The position numbers were made by a program, and so were the translations under genes. A stretch of DNA of 64,000 nucleotides from a bacterium. GTDB taxonomy: Bacteria > Joyebacterota > Joyebacteria > Joyebacterales > Joyebacteraceae. The stretch lies in NCBI GenBank assembly GCA_029990205.1, contig JAPEKQ010000009.1, forward strand, positions 31,743-95,742. Direction: 5' to 3'. Shown one piece after another: positions 33,141 through 41,945 of this stretch (position 1 is its first letter; each line of letters begins with the position of its first letter). Below the pieces are notes generated by a model. That model saw only the letters and a list, made by a program, of their open reading frames with translations, searched no databases and was not told the origin of the DNA.

Positions 33141-35552
33141 TCAGTCGCCGGAGACCGTCTCAAGGATGAAGACGGATCCCTCGTATGCAGCGAGCGTCAC
33201 GGTCATCACGCGATCACCGCTGACCTCCGCGGGCTCGAATACCGCCCCGCTCACGGCGTCACGGACGACCATCGACAGCGCACCCCGGTCGGTCACGTCA
33301 GGATCAGACACGAATCCGAGCGGCACGTTGACCGTCACACCCTCATCCGAGACGTTCATCACGACGACGGCCGAGCCGTCCTCACCGTCGCGGCGGTACG
33401 CGTAGACCGGGCCGTCCGCCAGGAGCGTCTCGAACGAACCGTAGACCAGACACGGGTTGTCGCGCCGGATGGCGATGAGATCACGGTAGTAGCCGTGCAT
33501 CGCTGCGCGGTCCGGATCCTGTTCCCAGTTCCACGGGAACGTGCGCCGGCAGTCCGGGTCGTGCGCCCCGTCCAGCGCCACCTCGTCGCCGTAGTAGATG
33601 TGCGGCGCGCCGACATACGTCATCGCGAAGAGCGCGGCGAGCCGCACTTTCGAGGGGTTGCCGCCGCACTCGCGGAGGAATCGCACGGTGTCGTGACTCC
33701 CGACGAGGTTCATCTGCGCGAGCACGCCCTCCCGCGCATAGATGAGCCGCCCCGGTGCAAGCGTCCGGTCGAACTCGTCCGCGGCCATGCTCTCCTGCGC
33801 GATGAACTTGAGGACCGGCTCGCGGAAGAATGCGTAGTTCATCACGGCGTCGTAGTACCGGCCGTTGACATACTGCGGGGACGGCCCCCACAGCTCGCCG
33901 TTGATGTAGGCGTCGGGCTTGACGCTCTTGACGCGCTCACGGAAGAGCTCCCAGAACCAGAACGGCACTTCGCCGGCGACGTCGAGCCGGTACCCGTCGA
34001 CGTCGATCTCAGCGAGCCAGTACTCGGCAACGTCAAGCAGGTGGTTGACGAGCGGCCAGTTCGGCTCGGCGTCATCGATGTCGGTGACACCGTTCTCCTG
34101 GTCGTTCGGTCGCGAGAGGTCGAAGTTGAAGTTCGGCATCTGTCCGAATCCCCACCAGCAGTCGTAGTCGTCCCTGCCGCCGCTCAACTGGCCCTCCGGG
34201 AGCGGCCACCGGTGCCACTCGTACCAGTCCCAGTACTCGGACTCCACGCCCTTCTCCCGGGTGTCGGAGAAGGCCCAGTGCGTCTCGCCCGTGTGGTTGA
34301 TGGCGAGGTCGAGCACGACCCGGATGCCGCGTTCGTGACAGTCGGCAACGAATGCGGCGAACTCCTCGTTCGTCCCCATGTGCGGGTCGATGCGTCGGTA
34401 GTCGACCGCGTCGTACTTGTGACTGCTCTTGGACTCGAACAGAGGGTTGAAGTAGAGAATCGTCACTCCGAGGTCATCGAGGTAGTCGAGCCCTTCACTG
34501 AGACCGGCGATGTCGCCGCCGTAGAACGAGTACCAGTCCGGCTTCCCATCGGTGCGATAGGGACTCACCGCAAGCCCCGCGATGTCGTACCAGTCCTCGA
34601 CGAAGTGGAAGTACTCACCGTTGGTCTTCCCGGACGCCGGCAGATCCGTGCGCCCCTCGTAGTACCACTCCGTGAAGTCCGGATCGTTGTCGGTGCTCCC
34701 GTTCCTGAACCGCTCGGGGAAGATCTGGTAGATGACGCCTTCCTTGACCCAGTCGGGGGTCTCGAAGGCTGCGTAATCGGCGACGCGAAGCACGTAGTAG
34801 CCGGCGTCGTCCATGGTCTCGGACGGCTCGACGCCGTTCGGACCGACCCACATGACGGTCTCGCCGTCAGCGAGCGCGAACCGGTACTCGAAGCGCTCAC
34901 CGAGCGAAAGCTGTCGGGTGTAGTAGTCGTACGTCCCGTCGGTGTCGGACAGCTCCATCTGGTATCCGCCGGATGACTCGCCGGCGACCCAGACGGAGAC
35001 GCGGTCGACGTCACCGGCCCACGCGCGAACGCGGAGCGTGACCGACCCGTCCGAAGCGACCGCGCGCTCCCACGCGTCCTCGCTGTGCGAAAGGCCTTCG
35101 GTCGTGATCTTGCCGTCGCCGCGCTGCATGTGAACGCCTTCGAACGACGAGTCGACTCGGAGTACGGAGTTCTGACCGCCGTACCCGTCGTCGCGGAAGT
35201 CCTCGGCCGTCTCGTCCGTTATCCAGTTCCCGTCCGCGACGAACTTGTACTGGTACTCACCCTCGGTGAGCATGAGCATCATCTGCCAGACGTCGCCGGT
35301 CCTCGTCATCAGGGTGGCTTCTGGATTCCACGAGTTGAACGTTCCCGCCAGGAACACTCTGTCGTAGTCGGTGTCCGTCCGGAACTCGAAACGCACCTTC
35401 TTGAGCGCCGACTGCTCACCCGCTTCCGCCGTTGGATCGCCCGAGACGGTCTGCGGCGAGCAGGCTGTCACGGCCACGACCAGGAGACAGAGCATCAGCA
35501 CCCGGTGTGCGAGCCGGACGATCGGTCGCGGTCTGCCACGATATCGAGACAT
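33141..35552 (-). CDS. Lipoprotein GH13 alpha-amylase/neopullulanase with N-terminal CBM48
   Basis: 803 aa from ATG 35552 (SD GGAGGG). Signal peptide II, lipobox VTAC (Cys31). An AMPK1/CBM48-type domain at about 53-116 (FLAGTFNSWNPEATLM ... GEYQYKFVADGNW) is followed by a second beta-sandwich at about 170-260 of the neopullulanase N-domain type (VSVWVAGESSGGYQMELSDTDG). The GH13 barrel has all conserved regions: VVLDLAINHTG, DGYRLDVA with nucleophile Asp524, NGELWG with acid/base Glu553, and VGSHD with Asp621. Hydrolyses alpha-glucans at the cell envelope. Upstream partner of tldD/pmbA. Confidence 0.93.
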   Translation of the reverse strand: MSRYRGRPRPIVRLAHRVLMLCLLVVAVTACSPQTVSGDPTAEAGEQSALKKVRFEFRTDTDYDRVFLAGTFNSWNPEATLMTRTGDVWQMMLMLTEGEYQYKFVADGNWITDETAEDFRDDGYGGQNSVLRVDSSFEGVHMQRGDGKITTEGLSHSEDAWERAVASDGSVTLRVRAWAGDVDRVSVWVAGESSGGYQMELSDTDGTYDYYTRQLSLGERFEYRFALADGETVMWVGPNGVEPSETMDDAGYYVLRVADYAAFETPDWVKEGVIYQIFPERFRNGSTDNDPDFTEWYYEGRTDLPASGKTNGEYFHFVEDWYDIAGLAVSPYRTDGKPDWYSFYGGDIAGLSEGLDYLDDLGVTILYFNPLFESKSSHKYDAVDYRRIDPHMGTNEEFAAFVADCHERGIRVVLDLAINHTGETHWAFSDTREKGVESEYWDWYEWHRWPLPEGQLSGGRDDYDCWWGFGQMPNFNFDLSRPNDQENGVTDIDDAEPNWPLVNHLLDVAEYWLAEIDVDGYRLDVAGEVPFWFWELFRERVKSVKPDAYINGELWGPSPQYVNGRYYDAVMNYAFFREPVLKFIAQESMAADEFDRTLAPGRLIYAREGVLAQMNLVGSHDTVRFLRECGGNPSKVRLAALFAMTYVGAPHIYYGDEVALDGAHDPDCRRTFPWNWEQDPDRAAMHGYYRDLIAIRRDNPCLVYGSFETLLADGPVYAYRRDGEDGSAVVVMNVSDEGVTVNVPLGFVSDPDVTDRGALSMVVRDAVSGAVFEPAEVSGDRVMTVTLAAYEGSVFILETVSGD

Positions 35553-35663
35553 GGGTATCCCTCCGGTCGCGGCGACGCTCGGTCGCCGACCCTGTTGGTG
35601 GATTGACATGTACGATCCGGTGCCCCGCGGCCGCGGCCGGCTCACGGGACGCATGGAGGGATT

Positions 35664-36875
35664 CTACCGCAGAGCGGCCTTGAAGTCGAACGTCTCGGTC
35701 ACGAGCGCATCGCCGTGGTGCCCGACATCGAGCCCCCGCCCGATCATGGTGCCGAGTTCGCGGACACCGGTCCGCGAGCCGATGACGATGGCGCCGACGA
35801 GAACGCCGTCCTCGAGGACGACCTTCCTGTACAGACCGGCCGATTCGTCCGAATGAACGTACTCCACGCACCCCTCCTGCCCGCAGGCGGACTCGCCGAC
35901 CGAGAAGACGTGGATACCCGTGATCTTGAGCGTGTTCGAGGGCGGGACGGGGACGTATGGCTTCGACTCGTCCCCGGTGACGAACCGGGCCGCAACATCA
36001 GCCTGCGCTATCGCGACCGGCACGATGCCCCAGCTGATCCCCTGAAACTCTGCTACATCGCCGACGGCGTAGACATCCGGAACGCTCGTCCGCATCCCCT
36101 CGTCCACGATGACTGCGCGGTCGGTCGCGATACCACTCCCCTCGAGGAACGAGATGGCGCTCCGTATGCCCGTGGAGACAACGACGGCCTCCGCGGGAAT
36201 CGTGCGGCCGTCCTTGAGCGACACACCTGTGACGCTCCCTTCGCCCTGGATCGTCTCGGTCTGAGCCGACGTGAGGATCGTGATGCCGATCTTCTCGACG
36301 GCGCGCTGGAGAAGCGCCGCGCCCTGCTCGTCGAGCTGCCGCGGCAGGAGCCAGTCGGCGAACTCGAGGACCGTGACATCGAGCCCTGCGTGGCAGAGAC
36401 CGCGCGCCGATTCGAGCCCGAGAAGCCCTCCGCCGATGACGACCGCGTCCTTCCGTCCCTGAACCCACTCGCGAAGCGCGAGCGCGTCACCCGCGCTCCT
36501 GACCGAGAAGACGCCGCCAAGATCGACGCCGGGGATCGGCGGAACGAACGCGTCCGCGCCGCTGGCGACGACCAGCTTGTCCCACTCGACGTTCTCGCCT
36601 GTGTCGAGCGTCAGCGAGTGAGACGCGGGATCGACCGACGCTACTGTCGTCGACAGCTGGACGTCGATCCCCTTCGACGCATACCAGTCGGCGGGGAACG
36701 CCAGCACGTCAGCGATCTCAAGTTCGCCGGCGATCAGCTCTGGGAGCTTCGGACGGAAGTAGAAGTGGGACGGCTCCGAGGTGATGATCTGAACGTCCGC
36801 GCTGTCGTCGAGCTCGCGGATCCGCCGGGCCGTCGTCACACCGGCGACCCCGTTCCCTATGATGACGACGCGCAT
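35664..36875 (-). CDS. NAD(P)H:rubredoxin oxidoreductase-like flavoprotein
   Basis: 403 aa pyridine-nucleotide-disulfide oxidoreductase family, class without redox disulfide. FAD motif VVIIGNGVAGVTTARRI at residues 3-19, NAD(P)H motif AVVIGGGLLGLESARGL, and FAD-ribityl motif VPDVYAVGDVAEF. Similar in layout to NADH-rubredoxin reductase and nitrite-reductase NirB N-domains. Encoded directly downstream of a rubredoxin gene in an operon with rubrerythrin and a ferritin-like protein, so it probably supplies electrons for peroxide/superoxide reduction. Confidence 0.9.
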   Translation of the reverse strand: MRVVIIGNGVAGVTTARRIRELDDSADVQIITSEPSHFYFRPKLPELIAGELEIADVLAFPADWYASKGIDVQLSTTVASVDPASHSLTLDTGENVEWDKLVVASGADAFVPPIPGVDLGGVFSVRSAGDALALREWVQGRKDAVVIGGGLLGLESARGLCHAGLDVTVLEFADWLLPRQLDEQGAALLQRAVEKIGITILTSAQTETIQGEGSVTGVSLKDGRTIPAEAVVVSTGIRSAISFLEGSGIATDRAVIVDEGMRTSVPDVYAVGDVAEFQGISWGIVPVAIAQADVAARFVTGDESKPYVPVPPSNTLKITGIHVFSVGESACGQEGCVEYVHSDESAGLYRKVVLEDGVLVGAIVIGSRTGVRELGTMIGRGLDVGHHGDALVTETFDFKAALR

Positions 36876-36959
36876 CGTACACCCCCCGGATGAAGAACGG
36901 CTCGCGGCCCGCCGGAGCAGACGCTCCGAACGCGATGACCGCGAGCCGAGATCGTGAGT

Positions 36960-37115
36960 CTAGGCTTCTTCGAACTGGTCCTTCGACGCGCCACAGACCG
37001 GGCAGACCCAGTCGTCGGGCAGCTGGTCGAAGGGCGTCTGCGCCTCGATACCGTTGTCCGGATCACCCTGGTCGGGATCGTAGACGTACCCGCAGACCAT
37101 GCATCGGAATTTCAT
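36960..37115 (-). CDS. rub: Rubredoxin
   Basis: 51 aa from ATG 37115. Two C-x2-C metal ligands (CMVCGY near residues 5-8 and CPVCGA near 38-41), with YVYDP and the [18 protein letters not shown] core: a textbook rubredoxin binding one Fe. Electron carrier between the adjacent flavoprotein and rubrerythrin. The start is 1 base after the stop of the rubrerythrin-like gene. Confidence 0.97.
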   Translation of the reverse strand: MKFRCMVCGYVYDPDQGDPDNGIEAQTPFDQLPDDWVCPVCGASKDQFEEA

Positions 37116-37116
37116 G

Positions 37117-37626
37117 TTACTTCCCCTTTTCCTTCGCCTTGCGGACCTTCTCAAGACGCTTCGAGATCTGTGTCACATGGCTCTTCTCTTCATCGATCAG
37201 CCTCTCGAGGGCCTTCTTCGTCTTACGCTTCCTGGTGGCCATGTAGGCTTCGGTGTAGTAGAGGACGGCGTCCTTCTCGACCTGGAGCGCCAGCTCGAGC
37301 GCGGACTCGGGGTTGAACTTGCGCCTGAGCATCTTCTCCATGCTACCGATGTGCTTGAAGATGCCGCCGTCGACGAGCGAGCAGACATACGACGAGACAT
37401 CGGCGTCGACCTCGACCGTCATCTTGCCCATGCCGCCCTTGGTCCCGAGTTCGAGCGACTCGAAGAATGCCAGATGTCCCTTCTCATCCTTGGCCAGGCG
37501 CCTGAAGATGCGCTTCGTCCCCGGGTCGTCGGCCTTCTCGGCCATCTTCGTGTAGAACTCGAGCCCTGCCTGCTCGATACACATGCCGACCCTGTAGACC
37601 TCGTCCTCGTTCAGATACTGGATCAT
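37117..37626 (-). CDS. Rubrerythrin/ferritin-like di-iron protein
   Basis: 169 aa, four-helix bundle with two E-x2-H-type half-sites: [17 protein letters not shown] ... [10 protein letters not shown] and [19 protein letters not shown] ... [10 protein letters not shown]. No C-terminal rubredoxin domain; the electron carrier is the separate rubredoxin encoded next. Likely NADH peroxidase activity protecting an anaerobe or microaerophile from peroxide. Confidence 0.9.
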   Translation of the reverse strand: MIQYLNEDEVYRVGMCIEQAGLEFYTKMAEKADDPGTKRIFRRLAKDEKGHLAFFESLELGTKGGMGKMTVEVDADVSSYVCSLVDGGIFKHIGSMEKMLRRKFNPESALELALQVEKDAVLYYTEAYMATRKRKTKKALERLIDEEKSHVTQISKRLEKVRKAKEKGK

Positions 37627-37679
37627 CGGGGATCCTCCCTCGCGTGTCGCGGCACGCGGAACGTGGGTCCGTGCTCCGT

Positions 37680-38132
37680 CTAGTTCTCCGTCAGTATGTT
37701 CTCGTCGTATTCCTTCTCGAGCAGGAGCTTGTGCTTGGCCTCCTCGCTTGCCAGGAACTCGAAGAGTTCACGAAGCTCCGACTCGTCACTGATAGATGCA
37801 AGATGCAGATACAGGTTGCGGGCCATCTCCTCACGCTTCATCGCGACGGTGAGAACCTGCTGGTAGTCCATCGTTGGAGAAAAGTCAACGTCCTCGGCAT
37901 ACTCCGCGATCTTCAGATCCGGGATATCGCGAACGTGCGCCTCCGGGATGCCGCTGATGTCGATGGACATCAGACGACGCTTGTGTCCCTCCTCCATCCT
38001 CGCGAGGCCGCGCAGCATGTCGGCGATGTTGGCGTGTGTGACCATATCGGCGGCCGCCGTGTAGGCGTCAACGGCCTCCTGTTCCTGCTGGATGGCGAAC
38101 TCCACTGTTTCCTCGAACTGCGCTCTCTCCAT
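37680..38132 (-). CDS. Ferritin-like/rubrerythrin-related protein
   Basis: 150 aa from ATG 38132 (SD GGAGGTGAGG). Four-helix di-iron type with E-x2-H motifs: FAIQQEQEAVDAYTAAAD ... MEEGHKRRL and AMKREEMARNLYLHLAS ... SEEAKHKLLLEKEY. First gene of the oxidative-stress run (then rubrerythrin, rubredoxin, flavoprotein). Homologs commonly pair with rubrerythrin in anaerobes; the exact substrate is not determinable here. Confidence 0.88.
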   Translation of the reverse strand: MERAQFEETVEFAIQQEQEAVDAYTAAADMVTHANIADMLRGLARMEEGHKRRLMSIDISGIPEAHVRDIPDLKIAEYAEDVDFSPTMDYQQVLTVAMKREEMARNLYLHLASISDESELRELFEFLASEEAKHKLLLEKEYDENILTEN

Positions 38133-38271
38133 GCCTCTCACCTCCACATCGATGTCGGTAGGGTTTCTCCGCTCCCTCCCTTTCGATGCACCAAGTACCA
38201 GAGCGTAGCGAGGCGGGCGTGACTGCGCAACAGGAAAGCGCGCCCGTCGCGGAGAGCCTCAGCCATGCGAA

Positions 38272-38298
38272 AGCGCCCCCGCCGGGCGGGAGCGCTTC
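38272..38298. other. GC-rich stem-loop in intergenic region 38133-38474
   Basis: AAGCGC plus CCCGC pairs with GCGGG plus GCGCTT, giving a long hairpin with one mismatch. It may terminate transcripts coming from the short ORF at 38475. I see no convincing gene in 38133-38436. Confidence 0.5.
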
Positions 38299-38436
38299 CA
38301 GATAGACAGGGAACTCCGGAGGTACGGTCGCTCTACGATCAAACCGGGCTGCGGCTGACGCATTCCTGGCACCAAGAATTTTGCCCGTCTTCTCGCTCGA
38401 CGCACCCCCAGAGTGTCCCCGGCACTCAAAACGCGT

Positions 38437-38469
38437 CGCGGCCGAAAGGGCTCTCGCCCCTCGGCCGCG
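38437..38469 (-). terminator. Terminator after short ORF 38475-38657
   Basis: 9-bp stem CGCGGCCGA / TCGGCCGCG, with an extra inner GGC/GCC pair run, followed on the minus strand by ACGCGTTTTG. It begins 5 bases after a stop codon. Confidence 0.55.
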
Positions 38470-38474
38470 AACGG

Positions 38475-38657
38475 TCATGTTATCTTCATGTACTCCGGAC
38501 CGATCGTCGATATCCGGTCCGCCGGTACGTTCGTCCAGCACCTGGTGCTCGCCACCGAGTCAGGCAGTGCGTGCTCGTCGAGATGGAGTTCGACGAATCC
38601 GCCTGCCTCGAAGAGACAGATGTGCGAAAGGTATCTTACTGTCGACCCCTTGGGCAC
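38475..38657 (-). CDS. Possible 60-aa protein, unknown
   Basis: Short minus-strand frame from GTG 38657 (AGGAGAA upstream) to TGA at 38475, followed at once by a terminator-like hairpin. The sequence (STVRYLSHICLFEAGGFVELHLDEH ... IGPEYMKIT) has beta-strand periodicity faintly like a PilZ-type barrel, which is not enough to assign it. A longer frame reaches GTG 38729. Supported mainly by the SD and terminator arrangement. The flanking 38730-38984 shows no gene. Confidence 0.3.
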   Translation of the reverse strand: MPKGSTVRYLSHICLFEAGGFVELHLDEHALPDSVASTRCWTNVPADRISTIGPEYMKIT

Positions 38658-38984
38658 GATGCTTCTCCTGATCTCCGGGGGACGGAGATGACCGCTGGGA
38701 GTCCGGTCGTCGGCTCTCTCGAACCGCACTACATTCTGTCACACGCGAAATCGAAAGGTCAAGGCAATTCCCGATGAGGATTCCATATGCCCGCCGGGAG
38801 ACCGCCCACCTCCGTCCGCCTTTCTCCGTCGGCCGAACGAAGCCCGGGAGGAGTCCGGACGTTGACACAGGCCCGTGCAGCGCCGGAAACTCACCGCTGT
38901 AGGAGCTTTCGCGGCTTGAAGCCCCCGCCCCGTTGCGCCATAATCGGAAGCTGAAAACGGTTCACGACCTGTCTGGAGACTTCA

Positions 38985-39914
38985 GTGCGTTCACGCCACA
39001 TCACGAATCTCGTCGGAAGCGCGCTTCTCGGAGCGTGGGTGGTCACGGCGGTCTGTCTCTCCGGCTGTGGCGAAGGCGACGCTTCGCTCTTCCCGCGGCT
39101 CTCCGCTGAGACGGCCGACGCAGTTGAGATCACGCGCGATGGTCGCAGTCTCTCGCTCGCTCGGGACGCCGACGGCTGGCAGGTCATCCTCCAGCACGGA
39201 CCCGGACGCGCCGACGACGGCGCCGTCGATGAGTTCCTCACCCTCCTCGGTCGCTCCACGCGCGACGAGATCGTCTCCGGTGGAGGCGACCAGTTGGCGA
39301 CGCTCGGACTCTCCGACGGCGGGACCGGGCGGATCCTCGTCGCGTCATCAGGTCGTCCGGTCGTCGATGCCCTCATCGGCGCGGACGCGCCCGGGGCGTC
39401 ACGGGTCTTCCTGATGCCCGACGGCGGCCGAGACGTGTTCGTCTCCCCCGATGGACTGGCGGACCTGCTCCGATTGCCGACGGACGACTGGCGCGACCAC
39501 CGCATCATGTCCTTCAGGCTTCCCGATGTCGTCGGTCTGGAGCTCGTCAATCAGGGTGAGACGATGGTCATCGTACCGGTCGAAGGACGCTGGCACATGA
39601 CGCGCCCCGTCGACCAGGATGTCGACAAGCGATTCGTCGATGCGCTCCTGTTCTCGCTTTCGGAACTCGAAGCCGTGGGATTCGAGAACGGACGGACACC
39701 TCTCGAGTGCGGCTTCGGCGAGAGCGGCCGGGACGGCCTCGGCTCCGCGACGGTCCGGTTCGCGACCGGGCCACCGCAGAGCGTTCTCTTCGGCGGTGGC
39801 CGCGGAGACATGTGGTACACGATGCGTCCCGACCGGGACGACATCTACCTGCTGCCGCTTGAGTTCATCGAGTCGATCTTCGGAGACGGAACGGGTGAAC
39901 CTCCCGCGCGGTAG
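38985..39914 (+). CDS. DUF4340-like lipoprotein
   Basis: 309 aa from GTG 38985 (GGAG 7 bases upstream). Lipobox CLSGC at about residue 28. The body shows the DUF4340 pattern: AVEITRDGRSLSLARDADGWQV, a short helix (GAVDEFLTLLGRS), and a second copy (GLELVNQGETMVIVPVEGRWHMTRP, FVDALLFSLSELEAVGF). DUF4340 proteins often accompany gliding-motility ABC transporters (GldG-like); no such genes lie here. Its 3' end overlaps the convergent symporter gene by 70 bases. Confidence 0.83.
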   Translation: MRSRHITNLVGSALLGAWVVTAVCLSGCGEGDASLFPRLSAETADAVEITRDGRSLSLARDADGWQVILQHGPGRADDGAVDEFLTLLGRSTRDEIVSGGGDQLATLGLSDGGTGRILVASSGRPVVDALIGADAPGASRVFLMPDGGRDVFVSPDGLADLLRLPTDDWRDHRIMSFRLPDVVGLELVNQGETMVIVPVEGRWHMTRPVDQDVDKRFVDALLFSLSELEAVGFENGRTPLECGFGESGRDGLGSATVRFATGPPQSVLFGGGRGDMWYTMRPDRDDIYLLPLEFIESIFGDGTGEPPAR

Positions 39915-41548
39915 CGGAGCAGACGGCGCCCGAGACCGGTGAACGCCAGCGACACCAGAACCGACAGCGCGAAGAAGTACCACACCCACCCGGGCAGTCC
40001 GGCGACGACCGTCGACGGGACGCCGAATCTCCACCAATCCACCGAGAGCACGAAGAGTGCCGTGACGAGCGCGCACCACCCGATCAGACGCGTGCGCCCC
40101 AGACCGCTCGCGGCGTCCTCGAACCACGCGTCATCTGCGGCCGACCCGATTCGGCCTTGGACCATCCGGCCGAGGATGATGTCAACGAGAAGCACGAGCG
40201 TTGCCGCCATCGCTGCGGGCACGACCGTCAGCATCCCCGGCCAGCTGAGCACACCGGCGTACGAGAGCGCGACAACGAGTTCGCCCGCGATGATGGAGAT
40301 GATGACTCCTGGAGCCGACACCCGGCGGATGTGGATGGCGGCGAAGAAGGCGGGAAAGAGCACGGCAAGCCCCGCGAACGCCTGGGTCGCGACCGAGAGT
40401 ATCGACGCGGGCGGGCGGATGGACAGGAGGAAGCCGCCGACAGCCATGGCGACGATGGCGACACGGCCGGCGAGTCCGCGCCCGCCCCTGCCGCGGCCGA
40501 ATACGTCCCGCTCGATGACCGAGCCCATCGTCAGCAGCTGCGAGTCCATCGTCGACATGATGCCGGCAAGCAGACCCGCACACGCGAGCGCGGCCAGCCA
40601 GTCTCCGCCGAGGTTCTCCATCAACATCGGAAGGATGCGGTCCGTCTCCTTCCCGACGAGTCCCGGAACGTGGAGACGACCGAGCGCGCCGATGGCGACC
40701 GGCAGGAAGAAGAGGACGCCCGTGACGATGGGATAGAGCGCCATGCTGATGACGATGGGCCTCTCCCCTCGCGCGGCGTAGAACCGCTGGAACAGCTGCG
40801 GGAGCATCGGATCGGCGAGGAACCAGAGCAGCATGTAGCTCGCCCAGATCCCGACGACAAGACTTCCGTCGCCACCCGGGCGCGACGTGAGCGCCGGGAA
40901 CCTCTCGGTCAGCGTCGTGAACGCACCTCCTCCTGTCGCGCGAACGACCACGAAGAGTCCGACCGCCAGCACGGCGGTCATGAGTATCCCCTGCGCGAAG
41001 TCGGTCCAGACAACCGAACGCATTCCACCCGCAAGCACATAGAGCGCGACGATGACGGTGACCAGTGCCGCGCCGATGACGTACGGAATGCCGAGGAGCG
41101 CCTCGAGTGCGTACCCGGCGGCCATCGGCTGGATAGCGAGGTAGGGCAGCGTGAACAGCGCCATCGCGCACGCGGTCACTCCGGCCGCGCCGCGCCCGAA
41201 CCGCGCCCCGATGAGTTCGGCGGGCGTGACCAGTCCGAGGCGACGTCCGATCCGGTGAGCCGGCAGACCGACGATCGCGAACGAGACCGCCATCAGGCCC
41301 GTTCCGATGGCCATGACCGGGTAGAAGCCGAGCCCGATCCGATACCCCGCGCCGGCGAAGCCGACGACGGTGAAGCCGCTGAAGTTCGTCGCCGCCATCG
41401 TGGCGAGGACCGCGAGCGGGCCGAGCAACCGCCCGGCGAGATAGTAGCCCGACGCGCCGCGGGCGACCGTATCGCGGCGGCGCGCGGCGAGCCCGACGCC
41501 CAGCACGACACAGAGGTAGAGCGCGACGACAGCGATCCGAACCGGCAA
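39845..41548 (-). CDS. Sodium:solute symporter (SSS family)
   Basis: 567 aa, about 13-14 transmembrane helices. Start TTG 41548 is chosen: SD GGGGAGG precedes it and it opens helix 1 (PVRIAVVALYLCVVLGVGLAARRR) followed by the SSS hallmark GYYLAGRLLGPLAVLATMAATNFSGFTVVGFAGAGY. Further upstream the frame only translates a 21-bp tandem repeat. The Na-binding helix 8 region (AALACAGLLAGIMSTMDSQLLTMGSVIERD) is intact. Substrate unknown. The last 24 codons run antisense to the DUF4340-like gene. Confidence 0.9.
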   Translation of the reverse strand: MPVRIAVVALYLCVVLGVGLAARRRDTVARGASGYYLAGRLLGPLAVLATMAATNFSGFTVVGFAGAGYRIGLGFYPVMAIGTGLMAVSFAIVGLPAHRIGRRLGLVTPAELIGARFGRGAAGVTACAMALFTLPYLAIQPMAAGYALEALLGIPYVIGAALVTVIVALYVLAGGMRSVVWTDFAQGILMTAVLAVGLFVVVRATGGGAFTTLTERFPALTSRPGGDGSLVVGIWASYMLLWFLADPMLPQLFQRFYAARGERPIVISMALYPIVTGVLFFLPVAIGALGRLHVPGLVGKETDRILPMLMENLGGDWLAALACAGLLAGIMSTMDSQLLTMGSVIERDVFGRGRGGRGLAGRVAIVAMAVGGFLLSIRPPASILSVATQAFAGLAVLFPAFFAAIHIRRVSAPGVIISIIAGELVVALSYAGVLSWPGMLTVVPAAMAATLVLLVDIILGRMVQGRIGSAADDAWFEDAASGLGRTRLIGWCALVTALFVLSVDWWRFGVPSTVVAGLPGWVWYFFALSVLVSLAFTGLGRRLLRYRAGGSPVPSPKIDSMNSSGSR

Positions 41549-41578
41549 GTGTCCCTCCCCGTTGATGCACAGCACGAT

Positions 41579-41671
41579 GCAGACGCCCACGGCTGCTACG
41601 CAGACGCCCACGGCTGCTACGCAGACGCCCACGGCTGCTACGCAGACGCCCACGACTGCTACGCAGACGCG
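41579..41671. repeat. 21-bp tandem repeat (4 units plus partial)
   Basis: GCAGACGCCCACGGCTGCTAC at 41579-41599, 41600-41620, 41621-41641 and 41642-41662 (one base changed), then a partial copy. Immediately follows a perfect 10-bp hairpin at 41670-41695 (GCGGCCACCC / GGGTGGCCGC). Located in the 5' leader of the symporter gene. Confidence 0.92.
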
Positions 41672-41859
41672 GCCACCCGAGTCTGGGTGGCCGCGTGCCT
41701 GACATAACTCGGCGGGAGTATGCCATGCGTGCCACGAACCTGTCAATGCGTGCTCACCGCCTCCGCCCGCATCCCCTTGCGAATCGCTTGCCGACGCCCG
41801 CAGGGCGCGCCATGATACATCGAAAGGGGTACTTCTAGGGCGTTTCACATAAGGTGTTC

Positions 41860-41875
41860 AGGCACGCTTCTTGCT
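41860..41875 (+). promoter_or_regulatory. Sigma-54-type promoter of the response regulator gene
   Basis: AGGCACGCTTCTTGCT: all conserved -24/-12 positions except the first T match YTGGCACG-N4-TTGCW, and the GG-N10-GC spacing is exact. It lies 71 bp before GTG 41946. The rest of 41549-41945 holds the repeat and hairpin above. Confidence 0.6.
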
Positions 41876-41945
41876 TCTTTGAGTCATCAGAAACACACGC
41901 TCTCGCGAGCCTATCGACTACGGAGTCACACCCTGGAGGCACCGG

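Noticed and set aside
32565..34976. 803-codon plus-strand frame opposite tldD and the GH13 gene
   Set aside because: Antisense shadow spanning two real genes with catalytic motifs on the other strand.
41579..41671. CRISPR array
   Set aside because: Direct repeats abut without spacers, and no cas genes are nearby.
41549..41848. Longer symporter N-terminus reading through the 21-bp repeats
   Set aside because: TTG 41548 has a good SD and begins the first conserved membrane helix; the extension is only repeat translation.
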